From contig NC_049981.1 in NCBI RefSeq assembly GCF_000003815.2, positions 29,995,051 through 30,059,050 on the forward strand: a DNA stretch of 64,000 bases. The letters are read 5' to 3'. Made by a program: the position numbers and the translations under genes. Below are positions 21,925-32,135 of the stretch, piece after piece (position 1 is the first letter of the stretch; every line of letters begins with the position of its first letter). Source of the DNA: Branchiostoma floridae (Eukaryota > Chordata > Leptocardii > Amphioxiformes > Branchiostomatidae). Under the pieces are notes generated by a model. The model did not search any database and had not been told where the DNA came from. It saw only the letters and a list, made by a program, of their open reading frames with translations.

Positions 21925-22620
21925 GGCTCCAAGATAGTAAAGAAAAACTAGTAGAGATGCTACATAAAAACATGCGAGTTAAATTGATCAAAACGATCAA
22001 TACTTCCATAAACGAGAAACAAACTAAAAATGCAGGAAGATAATGCATGATGTGGTCTACCAGGAACGGGTCAAACTGGGAACAGGACAGCTCGTCAGAA
22101 CGGTTGCTCCAGCAGGGCGAATGAAATGGGGGAGGAGGCAGCGACATCGGCCGGTCTGTCTGGCAAGAACTGGTCAGGATCAAAACTACAGAACAGTTCG
22201 GCAGAGATGCCACCATGCCGCAGCAAAACGTTTTACACCAGCTCGAGCTGGAACTCAGACATGTCGGGTTGTGTACGGAACTCGCCTGAACAATTACTGT
22301 GAAAACGGCTGAACATACTCGAGAAAATGGGCCTCCAAGACATGCCACGTCCTGCTCATTTGAGGTCAGGTTGGGAACTGGGATTGATCTGACATACACC
22401 CACAGAACAATGGCATTGTGGTGCAAAAAAGTGTTGTAAAACCAGACATGAATTTCACACAAGCCTCATGAGGAATGGTGTGAGGCGCCATCACCATGGT
22501 CATGAATGGGAAATAGGAGAAGAATATAGCCTGTCTGTTCGCTTGCTAGGAAACAAACTGCATGTTTCTATTGACTAAAAAAGTGTATTTTGCTTCGGAT
22601 AGATGGCCATGTTCTAAGTC
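21925..22620. other. Intergenic, no gene recognised
   Basis: Open frames on both strands here overlap one another, lack recognisable domains and have no supporting splice or family signal. Confidence 0.4.
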
Positions 22621-22624
22621 AGAT

Positions 22625-22724
22625 NNNNNNNNNNNNNNNNNNNNNNNNNNNNNNNNNNNNNNNNNNNNNNNNNNNNNNNNNNNNNNNNNNNNNNNNNNNN
22701 NNNNNNNNNNNNNNNNNNNNNNNN
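22625..22724. other. Assembly gap (100 N)
   Basis: Exactly 100 N, a placeholder-sized gap in a repeat-rich intergenic stretch. Confidence 0.99.
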
Positions 22725-22767
22725 TGTGAATCTTCCATTGTCCTGTGAAACTCTGTGTGATTGCCAA

Positions 22768-23636
22768 CCCAGACCTACCGATCGTCAAGCTTGCCGACAA
22801 ACAAAGGACATTTGTCAAACTGGCGTCCTTTTTTTACCGACGTTAGGTGTGTGTATTCAAGGAGGTTTCAAACTCCCTTGGTGTATTATAAAAATCTGTT
22901 TGTGTCTACAGTTATGATGGAAATGAGATGCCGACTGTCTTTGTCTTTAGGATATGCTTTTTTTGTCTTTTTTTTTCAAAGAGGTTTGAAAGATTAGCAT
23001 TTGATGCTATGGACATGTACGAAAGACCACCGGTAGACAAAACGGCATCTCGCTCAGAGTAAAAGTTGATAATGATAATGATAAATGATAACCCGGACCT
23101 ACCGATCGTCAAAGCTTGCCGACAAACAAAAGACATTTGTCAAACTGGCGTGGCGTTTTTACCGACGTTAGGTGTGTGTATTACAAAAACCTGTTACTGC
23201 CTACAGTTATAATGAATGAAGACCTTTATTGCACATTTTTGCCCCACTGGGCTAAGTACAGGTCACACGGTAAGAATCAATCATACACATCTATATATGC
23301 AGATGTGCGTCTAATCTATTCTATGACATTCGACTTCCTCTCGCTTCTTGGTAATTGCATAAATGTAGCTAGCTGTATGGTTGGTTAGAGTTGGTTTATC
23401 AAAAGCTGTCAGGAATATAAATTTCTCTTTACTGTTCAAGTGTCTGAAGTGGGGATATTTACTTAACACATAGTCAAATAAAATGTTCCTATCGCTATCA
23501 TGGAAATGAGATGCCGACTGTCTCTGTCTTTTAGGACATGCTTTTTTTGTCTTTTTTCAAAGAGGCTTGAAAGGTTAGCATTTGATGCTATGGGCATGTA
23601 CGAAAGATCACCAGTAGACAAAACGACGTCTCAGAG
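22768..23636 (+). repeat. Duplicated A-B repeat blocks
   Basis: Block A (22768-22912) recurs at 23093-23212 and shares ACCTACCGATCGTCAA, GACATTTGTCAAACTGGCGT and ACCGACGTTAGGTGTGTGTA. Block B (22913-23065) recurs at 23497-23636 and shares GGAAATGAGATGCCGACTGT and TTAGCATTTGATGCTATGG. About 280 bp of unrelated sequence, including a LINE-tail-like TTTATTGCACATTTTTGCCC, splits the second A-B pair. Confidence 0.85.
22858..22880. mobile_element. Ultra-short palindromic insertion, copy 5 (TSD GTGTATT)
   Basis: A 23-bp hairpin begins CAAGGAGGTTTC and ends AAACTCCCTTG, flanked by GTGTATT at 22851-22857 and 22881-22887. The paralogous block at 23171-23190 reads GTGTGTATT then ACAAAAA without the element and with one GTGTATT only: an unfilled site. 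Confidence 0.93.
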
Positions 23637-23660
23637 TTGGAAATAAATGTGTGTTCCCCA

Positions 23661-23793
23661 TAATCTCCAAGCAGATCTTGCGGTGGCACAAGAGAAGTTT
23701 CATACGCTTCGCGGTGGCTTGCCGGCTAAACTCCTTCCCCAGTTTATGATACTACTAGTATCTTATGCCACCACAAGATCTGCCTGGAGATTA
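23661..23793. mobile_element. MITE with TAATCTCCAAGCAGATC termini and extended inverted flanks
   Basis: The ends are TAATCTCCAAGCAGATCTTG and AAGATCTGCCTGGAGATTA. Complementarity extends outwards into TGTTCCCCA (left) and TGGGGGAACA (right), unlike the other copies. Confidence 0.85.
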
Positions 23794-24068
23794 TGGGGGA
23801 ACACATATTGTTTTATGTGGTAGGGGACCAAGTTAGCAAATTTTGAAAGTGCCGAAATACCAGCTAGTGGGCGATAGGCGGCGCTTCGAATCGAAATAAA
23901 TTTTGTAAGCCGTTCCAAGGACATTTGATATATGTTGTTAGGTGTCATTGGTCGTTCATTGCAATTCGTATGCAAAGAAGTGCTACTGCCCGCCCCCGAC
24001 AAGTGTATAGTTTCGGGTTGTTTTTGTGGCTGATTTGGCTCAATTTCTGCGTTTCAGTTCAGTTTAGC

Positions 24069-24099
24069 CAAGGACGTTATATCTGATATAACGTCCTTG
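24069..24099. mobile_element. Ultra-short palindromic insertion, copy 6 (TSD GTTTAGC)
   Basis: A 31-bp perfect palindrome with arms CAAGGACGTTATATC and GATATAACGTCCTTG. GTTTAGC flanks it at 24062-24068 and 24100-24106. Confidence 0.93.
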
Positions 24100-24436
24100 G
24101 TTTAGCCTTCATGCTCAGTTAGGGTACTAGTAACCAGGGCACCCAGTCAGTGCGTAGCCCGGCAGACCTCTGCTTTGGGCTGTAATTCACAAAGCCGCCA
24201 TAGGAGGCGCACAAACAAGTGCGCCAAATCCCCAAATGAATGAGTACGAAAAAGGCTGACCTGACTAAAATCGCGCCCCTAGCGGTCGGCCTTCCTCCTG
24301 CCAGCGAGAGATAATGTATTAAACAGTATACGAAAAGCCACACTGTGACGAAAGGTCAATAGCACACAGTGGCGTTCCTCTCCGCTCACCCGCATTGGGC
24401 TGTGCTCACCACATGGTCTGTTTTGTGTGCTTGCGT

Positions 24437-24560
24437 AGTCTCCAAGCAGTCGTGTCAGCTGGATGAAAAAAGAAGAATTTGGCCAAATAGACGACAAATA
24501 AGTTGCCATGGGATTTCAGTCAGTCTTTTGCAGTCTATCCAGCTAAGATACAGCTGTCCG
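24437..24560 (+). mobile_element. MITE relative, plus-strand copy
   Basis: Starts AGTCTCCAAGCAGTCGTGTC and continues AGCTGGATGAAAAAAG, AGAATTTGGCCAAATAG and GACAAATAAGTTGCCATGGG, homologous to 20330-20470 in reverse and more distantly to 32434-32530. Confidence 0.55.
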
Positions 24561-24659
24561 CCCATCAAATTTTGGCCGTTTTTGATGATCCCTCGTGATG
24601 ATGGTTTTTTTTTTTTTTTCATTTCACGGAGTGCATTTATCGGATGACACAAAAAGTAC

Positions 24660-24900
24660 TTTTAGAATCACATACTACTACTACTAGACTCGAAATCGTG
24701 TTTTCACACATTGTTCAATCCACATATTGAAATTCTGTATTAAAATCAATTTACTACAATAGCCTCTAAGCACAAGTATAATGTGGCTGTGTTCTTTGGT
24801 GTCATTTTGTACGGCTTTCTAATGACCCTGGGGAGGGGATATCGGGAATAGACAAGGTAAGCTAGAGAATGTTAAGATTTCCTCCCAACATCTGCTTGAA
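24660..24900. other. Intergenic, nothing recognised
   Basis: AT-rich sequence without identifiable features. Confidence 0.35.
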
Positions 24901-24902
24901 GA

Positions 24903-25588
24903 TTGACGTCACCACCGATGACGTGTCTATCGTTATCATTGACCTTTAATACGTTCAAGCGGAAAGCGTACAACTGACTGGGGATCATATTCATATATAT
25001 CGACACCAATTTTTTTTTTTTTACTTCTGATTACATTTATTAAAAGTAGCCATAGCGTGTAACAATAAATATGACAAATAAAGATATTATCCTTTGACCT
25101 ATGCTAGTGTATAGTGTTGTTTAGTCACCTTTAAAACCTTTTATTCAACCTTGCCTGGAGGTTGGAATGACGTCATGACCGATGACGTGTCTGTTCAGGT
25201 CGTCATCATTGACCTAACGTTCAGGTGAAAAGGGCACATACGAGATTGGGGAGGGTATGTTTATATAGAGAGAGATTATTGACGCAAAGACAGAAAAAGG
25301 GTCAACGTACACAAATTTGATATTTGAAAATCTCCTTTGAAAATCCAAATTGTCTTCAGCTTGACTTTGGCTTAGCTTTGGAATCCAAATTGTCTTCAGT
25401 CTGAAGTGTCTTACAACCTTTCCTATTGGACATCTGGAATGACGTCATGACCGATGACGTGTCTGTTCAGGTCGTCATCATTGACCTAACGTTCAGGTGA
25501 AAAGGGCACACACGAGGTTGTGGAGGGTATGTTTATATAGAGAGAGATTATTGACGCAAAGACAGAAAAAGGGTCAACGTACACAAAT
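24903..25588. repeat. Three spaced copies of a CRE-containing segment
   Basis: Copies at 24903-24960 (diverged), 25166-25318 and 25437-25588 each carry TGACGTCA (or TGACGTCACC), then GATGACGTGTCT and ATCATTGACCT. The last two are nearly identical over about 150 bp and contain GTTTATATAGAGAGAGATTA. Spacing is about 265-270 bp. No gene is attached to them in the window. Confidence 0.85.
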
Positions 25589-25723
25589 GCATACGTATAA
25601 ACATACGTCTATCGATACATTTTTAGCCATTGCGTCAATCAAAGACATTACACTTACATGTAAGTCATGTAATGCTGGTCGTGATCCCAAAAAAGAACTT
25701 TGCAAACAAACAAAAAACAGGAC

Positions 25724-26009
25724 AGCTAGTTCACCTTTATCCGCGGGGCAACCTATATCCGTTGCTTTTTTTTATAAAACGGTACCTAGGGGTATCGAGT
25801 CAACGGACTGTGGCTTCAAACTGTAATACACTTGTATTTTGAAAATATTGTAATTTTTTCAAACACATGTATTGGAATTTCAAATCTACGTCCGTCGACT
25901 TTAGATTTCTAGATACATGTACCTTGTTATTTTTTCAAAACAACGGATATAGGTTACCACGCGGATATAATGACAATGATCTTTTTTTTATATAGGTGAA
26001 CTAGCGTTA
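25724..26009. mobile_element. MITE with CTAGTTCACCTTTATCC terminal inverted repeats, full copy
   Basis: Left end GCTAGTTCACCTTTATCC and right end TATATAGGTGAACTAGCG are inverted, with subterminal CCTATATCCGTTG and CAACGGATATAGG. The internal part is AT-rich and non-coding. Confidence 0.8.
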
Positions 26010-26125
26010 CAGATATGACTTGTGTGTCAGAGACTGTCAGTGTCATTCGCAAACACAAAATAGCCGATGCTGTGAATTAGGACTTTGCCATGGCCAATAT
26101 ATTGACTGATGGAGGCCATATGACG
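26010..26125 (+). mobile_element. Diverged LINE 3' fragment
   Basis: TGTCAGAGACTGTCA ... TAGCCGATGCTGTGAATTAGG ... TTGCCATGGCCAATAT ... GGAGGCCATAT tracks the LINE 3' end at 5790-5925, with deletions. Confidence 0.6.
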
Positions 26126-26158
26126 TTAATAATAGGGTTAATGCCGGGGTAACTTATA

Positions 26159-26258
26159 NNNNNNNNNNNNNNNNNNNNNNNNNNNNNNNNNNNNNNNNNN
26201 NNNNNNNNNNNNNNNNNNNNNNNNNNNNNNNNNNNNNNNNNNNNNNNNNNNNNNNNNN
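26159..26258. other. Assembly gap (100 N)
   Basis: Exactly 100 N; it removes the left half of a MITE copy whose right half (GATATCCCTAAATACCC to CAAGCGTTA) follows at 26260-26403. Confidence 0.99.
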
Positions 26259-26259
26259 A

Positions 26260-26403
26260 AACAGGATATTTAGTCAAATTGCTATACTTAAAAAATATTG
26301 CAGTTTGAAATCACAGTTTGACGATTTGATATCCCTAAATACCCTGTTTTTAAATTCAACGGATATAGGTTACTCCGTTGATGAAGGTAAACAAGCGTTA
26401 TAT
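26260..26403. mobile_element. Right half of a CTAGTTCACC-type MITE
   Basis: Reads TTTGATATCCCTAAATACCC, then CAACGGATATAGGTTACTCC, and ends GGTAAACAAGCGTTA, matching the reverse complement of family left halves. Confidence 0.7.
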
Positions 26404-26486
26404 CACCACCTTCGCCGTATATCATGATCAGCTAGCGTTCGCTGAGGCGGGCCGACATTGTTTCCACACTTTTATATGCATGTAAC

Positions 26487-26508
26487 CAAGGAGGTTATAA
26501 CCTCTTTG
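26487..26508. mobile_element. Ultra-short palindromic insertion, copy 7 (TSD ATGTAAC)
   Basis: A 22-bp hairpin with arms CAAGGAGGTTA and TAACCTCTTTG. ATGTAAC flanks it directly at 26480-26486 and 26509-26515. Confidence 0.93.
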
Positions 26509-26921
26509 ATGTAACAATATCCGCGACAAGTAGAAATATTAATTTCTGACCTGTGCTATTTGATGTGGTCACGTCAGTAAAATATAATACCAGTGAATCG
26601 TTCTGAAAATCTTTTATTACAACAGTACAAAGAACATTTTGCAAAATGTACAGCTACAAATACCCAGCTAAGTATATCCGCAAGTTATATATAGTGCAAG
26701 CACAAGCTAGCCACAGAGTGCTCTAATATAGAGCTAAGAGATATTGAGTACTTCAGTCCACAAACCACATACTTTTGTACAGTGCAGGTACATGTGATTG
26801 AATAAACATAGTCCTAGTTTTGGGGTAAGAAAGCATGAAAAGGACTACAGACAATAGTTCGTAGGTATTCTCGTCAAGACGAGGGTAACCATGGCGACCG
26901 TGAGGAAGTGACATTTGTTGA

Positions 26922-27085
26922 GTTGAAGCACTGTTGACTGGTAACTAGGATGTGACGATAGAAATAAAACAACGCTAGACACAAACTTCAACCAAGGCGT
27001 ATAACCTCCTTTGTCGACGTTTGTCTCTAGGGTTGTCTTATTTTTTACCGACACATCCTAGTTACTTGTCAACAGTATTTTCAAC
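26922..27085. mobile_element. Fold-back element with arms of about 33 bp and long internal palindrome
   Basis: The left arm GTTGAAGCACTGTTGACTGG then TAACTAGGATGTG pairs with the right arm CACATCCTAGTTACTTGTCA then ACAG...TTCAAC. Inside, AAATAAAACAAC/CTAGACACAAAC pairs with GTTTGTCTCTAG/GTTGTCTTATTTT. A small CAAGGCG...CCTCCTTTG hairpin lies at the centre (26993-27013). Confidence 0.75.
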
Positions 27086-27099
27086 AGGGTTGAAGCAAG

Positions 27100-27700
27100 T
27101 AGTCATACATACACTTTATCAAGTGCTGACAGCTTATTTCCCCATAGCGGCTACGTTATGGAATTTGTTTATCACCCCAACAAATTAGAGGCTCACCTAT
27201 CTTACCCCCCGTAACTCAGGGTGGGGTTGTAGACTTTATAACAGTCTTTGTTCTCAGTTCGTTTGTCCATACAAACATATATACAAACTACATTTGGTAC
27301 GTTACCCCCCCATCCCACAACTCAGGGTGGGGTTGTATACCTTAAAACATTCTGCACACGAGTTCCTATACCAACACACCTCCGAATGCGCAGTAGCATC
27401 GCAATGACGTGCAGTTTAAAACAAGGTATTAACGTTACATGTACATCGTGACTTTTAACAATGCGAAATACGTCAAACTATTTTCCACGCCTTTGATACT
27501 ATTGTACTACGGCCATTGTGCCATGTAACAAAAGCTTGGCATCTTGGACTTAGCAACCCACAACGCGTCACATCATTAATTTCAAATTATACATAACGCT
27601 ATATACATGCTTCGGTTACCATGGCAATGCCTGTATACCTGTACATGGCTCCTTGCCAGCGTTAACACAGTCACAAGCATGCTTCTTACGTAAACAACTT
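27100..27700. other. Intergenic, nothing firm
   Basis: Two short related segments (ACCCCCCGTAACTCAGGGTG near 27205 and CCCCATCCCACAACTCAGGG near 27306, both followed by GGGGTTGTA) suggest a local duplication. No gene is recognised. Confidence 0.4.
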
Positions 27701-27707
27701 CCTCTGA

Positions 27708-27851
27708 TTTGTATGCCTCTATTTATAGTTTATTGCCTTATTTTTACCCAGTTATTGCCTATTGTAAAAAGGGTGTGGGTCATAAATTGATAAAACAATA
27801 GCACAATAAACTAAAAATAGCGACAATAAACTAAAAATAGAGGCATACAAA
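27708..27851. mobile_element. Fold-back MITE with terminal inverted repeats of about 28 bp
   Basis: Left end TTTGTATGCCTCTATTTATA then GTTTATTG; right end CAATAAACTAAAAATAG then AGGCATACAAA. The right arm itself is partly duplicated (CAATAAACTAAAAATAGCGA). No target duplication is clear. Confidence 0.8.
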
Positions 27852-28134
27852 CTACACAAGCCTGACTTAACTTTTGCTAGAACCAGCTAGCATTGAATGA
27901 ACTTACGGCTTACTAGTATTACGAACAAAAGTATGTACAGCGTTACTCAACTAGGAATTTAGTTGTGTGTAACGATATCGATCTATATACAAATGACACC
28001 CCCCACATCTCTCCTCAAACAAAGTCTAGACAAAATTGGCCACTTATACGCGACAGTGATTGTGATTGTGCAAGTCATGATGGTCTTAAGGTATGTGAAG
28101 CATTTTTTTTAGCCGAACGGGCAGTCTGTCTAGG

Positions 28135-28157
28135 CAAGTGAGGTTATAACCTCCTTG
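28135..28157. mobile_element. Ultra-short palindromic insertion, copy 8 (TSD GTCTAGG)
   Basis: A 23-bp hairpin with arms CAAGTGAGGTTA and TAACCTCCTTG. GTCTAGG flanks it at 28128-28134 and 28158-28164. Confidence 0.93.
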
Positions 28158-28179
28158 GTCTAGGACACAGTATTGTAAA

Positions 28180-28470
28180 GCGAAGCCCATCCCTCTCCTT
28201 CCACCACCGCTTGCCTTCACAACCGAAGTCATGTGTCAATTTTGCACCTGTATGAGGTGAGGAAAATCGACTACAATGCCAAGGACACACCGTCTAGCCG
28301 GGAATACCAGGATTCGAACCCATGATCACTCGATTTCGTGTCCGCTTGGCGGACCCCATAGAAATAAATACATAGATCATAACTTAACAAATCGGTCTTA
28401 CAAACCCATGGCCACATGCCCAGTCCCTTGCCAGTCCGTAACCAAACCACTAGGACGACCGTGTGACACA
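28180..28470 (-). mobile_element. tRNA-derived SINE, type 3
   Basis: On the minus strand a GGTCGTCCTAGTGGTTTGG head is followed by GGTTCGAATCCTGG (B-box) and a body through GTAGTCGATTTTCCTCACC. A diverged copy lies at 51180-51370. It sits downstream of the secreted-peptide stop, probably in its 3'UTR. Confidence 0.65.
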
Positions 28471-28513
28471 AATACATGGACCAATTCATTCCACCAGACC
28501 TTTGTTTAAAGCG

Positions 28514-30296
28514 CTACTGCAAGTCGGTCGTACAGACCCACATGTCCAGTCCCCTCCCAAAGAAGTCTGTGACCGCCTTCTTCTTGTCGCAGCCGAACCC
28601 GCACTGGTTGCACTCGTCCCCGAACCTGTCCAGTAGGTTGCCGTTGTCAGTTCTTGAAATGGCCGCTACCAGCCCTTCACAGCCGTTACACTGGTGTTAC
28701 GGGAGAGATAAGGAGAGAGAAATGTCATTTAAAACGACGCGACAGACATAGTGGTGGCGCACTCAAATTAGCAAACTTCTGTTAGCGCCTCTACTATACA
28801 TATAAGAGACATAACGTAATGTAACAGAATATGGGCACAACTCAAAACAGGTATGATTGAAAAAATGTATGACATAAAGTAATTGAAAGCGCATCAACCC
28901 CATACCATAGGGACAAAAAGAATCTTACAAAGTAAAAGATTCGACGTGACAAACTCCAGAAAAGTTCCAATATACCTAAATCTACATTTACAACGACAGA
29001 GCAGTTTTGTGTTATACTTTGACAGTACGGTTACATACACTGTACATGTTCGCAAGTAACAAGATCGTTCCTACAATTGAGAGTTGATATTTCGGATATT
29101 ATTAGCGGTTTTGAATCTCTTCAGGTATGTTAAATTTTACTAAGCTATTACATACTCTTTGTAACGATATCGTGTTGCCCTACCTGTACTTTATCGTTGT
29201 TGTTTTTTTTCGCAAAAACGCATGATCCTAAAACAAACCATACGAAATGAAGACATATGATAGATTTAGTACGTATTTCGCCTTACCGATCGTTCTGGCG
29301 TGTTTCTTCTTAAGCGGCGGATGACAGTGTTCTGTACAGGTACCGGTACAGCCTGGCACCGCATGAGCAGGAACTCTGAAGAGAGCATGGCGACAAGCAC
29401 AACAGCTACGGTCGTCTTCATGTCTGGATGTGTCTGAAACGATGCGAAATGAAATGTTAGTATTTCCTGTCGCATGAAGATGGTTGAATTATAGATTATC
29501 TTCCACTTTTAGCCGTCGGGATGAAAAAGGATCATATGCTTGTCTTGGTTTGCTTACGGTAACTTAATTTTAGCAACTTTTAAGTAGCGGTCATGTCCTC
29601 ATCGCATTGATCTCTGACAGAAACTTCTTATCGACGCCGTTAACTACTCCCTTTCTTCTCAACTGTTAAAATTAACGAACGCAATATTTCATGCATTTGC
29701 AGTATTCGATCGTCTTCCGTGACTTGTGCACATCGATTCCTGTGACGGGCTTTAGTTCCGAAGCAGCGGTCGGTAGGGAAATTGTGACCTTCTTCTTACA
29801 TGCCCTGTTTTCTGTTCGCAATCCCCACCAACCTCTGCTTGGAGAGAGTATGGAGGGATAGGCACTCCACGATCTCTAGGTTGTTGCACTTGTGACCCCC
29901 GCACCCTTCTCAGTACTTTATCTTTTACTCGATTTGCTGTCATAACCACATCCTGCGCCGAATATTCATATATATATGATATAATAGATAGATAGATACG
30001 ACTATGGCCATTTAGACCAACATGATTTAGAAAAGAATAGCGCCGAGACATTCGTCGATTCCGGGACCGACTTACTTCAAACCAGAAAAAAAAAATTAAG
30101 AAAAAAGTCTAAAAATGCAACAAGTTCGTAGAAAACTACTTCTTCACGTGAGAAAGACGATATCGTGGTATTGGTAACATATAGGAGCAATAGTATTCAA
30201 TATATTGGAAAGTGCTGGTTTACCTTTCGCTAAGTGAAGATCGGCACTACTCTGAAGATTTCTGTCCGTTCTCCCGTCGATCCAAACTTCAAGTGT
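28514..30296 (-). CDS. Unrecognised small cysteine-rich secreted peptide precursor
   Basis: I do not recognise the family. The gene model on the minus strand has a 5'UTR exon at about 30296-30224 (donor GCGAAAG|GTAAAC), exon 2 at 29432-29287 (acceptor TCGTTTCAG; ATG at 29421) and exon 3 at 28690-28514 (stop TAG). All phases fit, giving 103 aa. Residues 1-24 form a signal peptide (MKTTVAVVLVAMLSSEFLLM...). A basic stretch IRRLRRN at 34-40 could be a propeptide cleavage site. The mature part of about 63 residues has six cysteines spaced C-x2-C-x22-C-x2-C-x3-C-x18-C. Role might be host defence, signalling or structural; the sequence does not decide. An additional exon between exons 2 and 3 cannot be excluded. 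Confidence 0.7.
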
Positions 30297-30320
30297 GCAG
30301 GGTGGGAATCCTCGGGCCCA

Positions 30321-30326
30321 TTTATA
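30321..30326 (-). promoter_or_regulatory. TATA box of the secreted-peptide gene
   Basis: GGTATAAATGGG on the minus strand lies about 25-30 bp upstream of the predicted start of the 5'UTR exon. It is the only TATA motif close to that exon. Confidence 0.6.
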
Positions 30327-30339
30327 CCTTACGTCTCGC

Positions 30340-31425
30340 CATATATAGTCATTATTTTTAGCTCATTATCTTTTCGATCAGCCGTACCCACGTGTGCTTG
30401 ATGGGTGGAAGGATAGGGTTATTTCCCTGAAAGGTGAGGGGTGACAAACGTCCGCGTCGTTTGTTTATTTTTTTAAACCCGGAAGCAACGCGCGGTCGCC
30501 AGGCAAGGCCACACCTAGCTCCTTCACCGTACGCCAAATATTGTCTTTTGTTACTCACGACTACCGTAAAGGTATGTAGGGCGACTTTTACGGCTAAGAA
30601 AGTCTTCTTAACGCCAGGGCAGAAAGTTTCTCCCCTTTTATTGCCGAGTGGGGTCGTTCATGGCTTGGGGTCGTTCGCGTCGTGTCTAGCCTTACAGACC
30701 ACCGAGCATTAGCTATCTGTGTGGGAAGGATACTAGTACACACCCAATCATGTCCCCAAGCTATCCTCTACGTGACAACTTTACTCGGGAATTGAAGAGC
30801 AGGGATTTAAACTTTCATGGAAAAAAGATTAGAGAACAAACTTCGTCACGAGCCGCAATCTTCCTCTCTCGTCTAAGGGGTTAAGCAAACAATTAGAGTA
30901 CTCAGTTGTAGATACTTTTGTGTTATCCGTGTGACGTCACATCGTGGAAACCCCCATACAATACTGCATCTATTAGGTATTAGTCTATTTTTAGATGAAG
31001 GTTACCACTTCCGTTTGGCCCAATGAGCATACGTCACCTACCTACCATATATGGAATGTGTATGCAATGTTACGTATTTACGTCTTTTTACTATTTATAG
31101 GATTTTCGGATTTTCTACCACTTTTCTGCATGCGAATTCAAAAAGTCAAAAGGACAAAACATTCTTCAAGGTCATTCAACAAAAGTTATTATCACTATAT
31201 CAGTCACGCGGATGTCTGATTCTTTTTTGGGTCAAATTTCAAAGTGCGCCTCCGTGATTTCCCACCGTTACACACCTGAGTACACGTCACTTGAGCAAAG
31301 TTTGTTTGATTTCCGCAGCAACACCACGTGATAAAGACATTTTTGGCCATGCTGTAAGATCTTACTTATGTGGTACACTAATGACACTTCTAACAACAGA
31401 TTTCATGTGTTGTTTACCTTAGATT
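30340..31425. other. Intergenic, nothing recognised
   Basis: Short open frames only, overlapping on both strands, with no family signature. Confidence 0.4.
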
Positions 31426-31428
31426 ATG

Positions 31429-31664
31429 TAACACTAGTAACCTTACATCTTTATCCGGGGCCGGGGGTAACCTATATGCGGTGTTTTAAAAACAGAGTAT
31501 TTAGTGGTATCAAGGAGGTCAAGTGGACGGGAGATTATTCAAGACTGGAATACTTTTAAAATATATCAATTTTAAAACCACCGTCCGTCGACTATATATC
31601 CCAAAATAACCTGATTAAAAAACCCACGGGATTAACCCGTGGATTAAGATGAACTAGCGTTATA
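31429..31664. mobile_element. CTAGTTCACC-type MITE, full diverged copy
   Basis: Starts TAACACTAGTAACC and ends GAACTAGCGTTATA. Inner blocks GTATTTAGTGGTATCAAGG and ACCGTCCGTCGACTATAT follow the family order. The right part also contains an AACCCACGGG/CCCGTGG hairpin. Confidence 0.75.
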
Positions 31665-31689
31665 TTACGTACGTTTCATTATTATCTAG

Positions 31690-31830
31690 TTTCTGAGGTG
31701 GACCCAAAAAGCCTATGGGCTTCTTCTCCCCTCTGCCCTGTATGTTTTCTTTTCATTCTGTATTGTCATTTGTTTTTAATTGTTGAATATGCGCGGCTTA
31801 TGCGCTCATAAATAGATCAATAAATCAATA
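31690..31830 (+). mobile_element. LINE-type 3' tail fragment
   Basis: Homologous to 12180-12065 (minus) and ends in ATCAATAAATCAATA. The presumed LINE body is absent. Confidence 0.5.
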
Positions 31831-32039
31831 CTGTTAACGTTCGCAAGGTATTCGGAGTTAGCGGTCAGATTTAATTTCGCGGAAGGGAGTAAGTTAAGAA
31901 CGAACGTATCCGCGGTTTGCAGAGAATACTAATAGGTCACCGAAACAACGCGCAACGTTACATGAAACGAACCCCCGTCCATGTTACAACCAAGGACATA
32001 CATGATCATATACTAGTAATACGCTTGGTACAGCATAGC

Positions 32040-32135
32040 AACGTTAGTTCACCTTTATCCATGTGGGAACCTATATCCGTCATTTACTTACATGGTATTT
32101 AGGGATATCAAGTCGACGGACGGCGGTTTCAAAGT
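32040..32135. mobile_element. Left half of a CTAGTTCACC-type MITE
   Basis: Reads GTTAGTTCACCTTTATCC, CCTATATCCGTC, GGTATTTAGGGATATCAAG and GACGGACGGCGG, then loses similarity. Confidence 0.65.

Noticed and set aside
21610-22462. Open frames of 102 and 185 residues
   Set aside because: No family motif, opposite strands, and the first contains a tandem duplication and a palindromic insertion with its target duplication.
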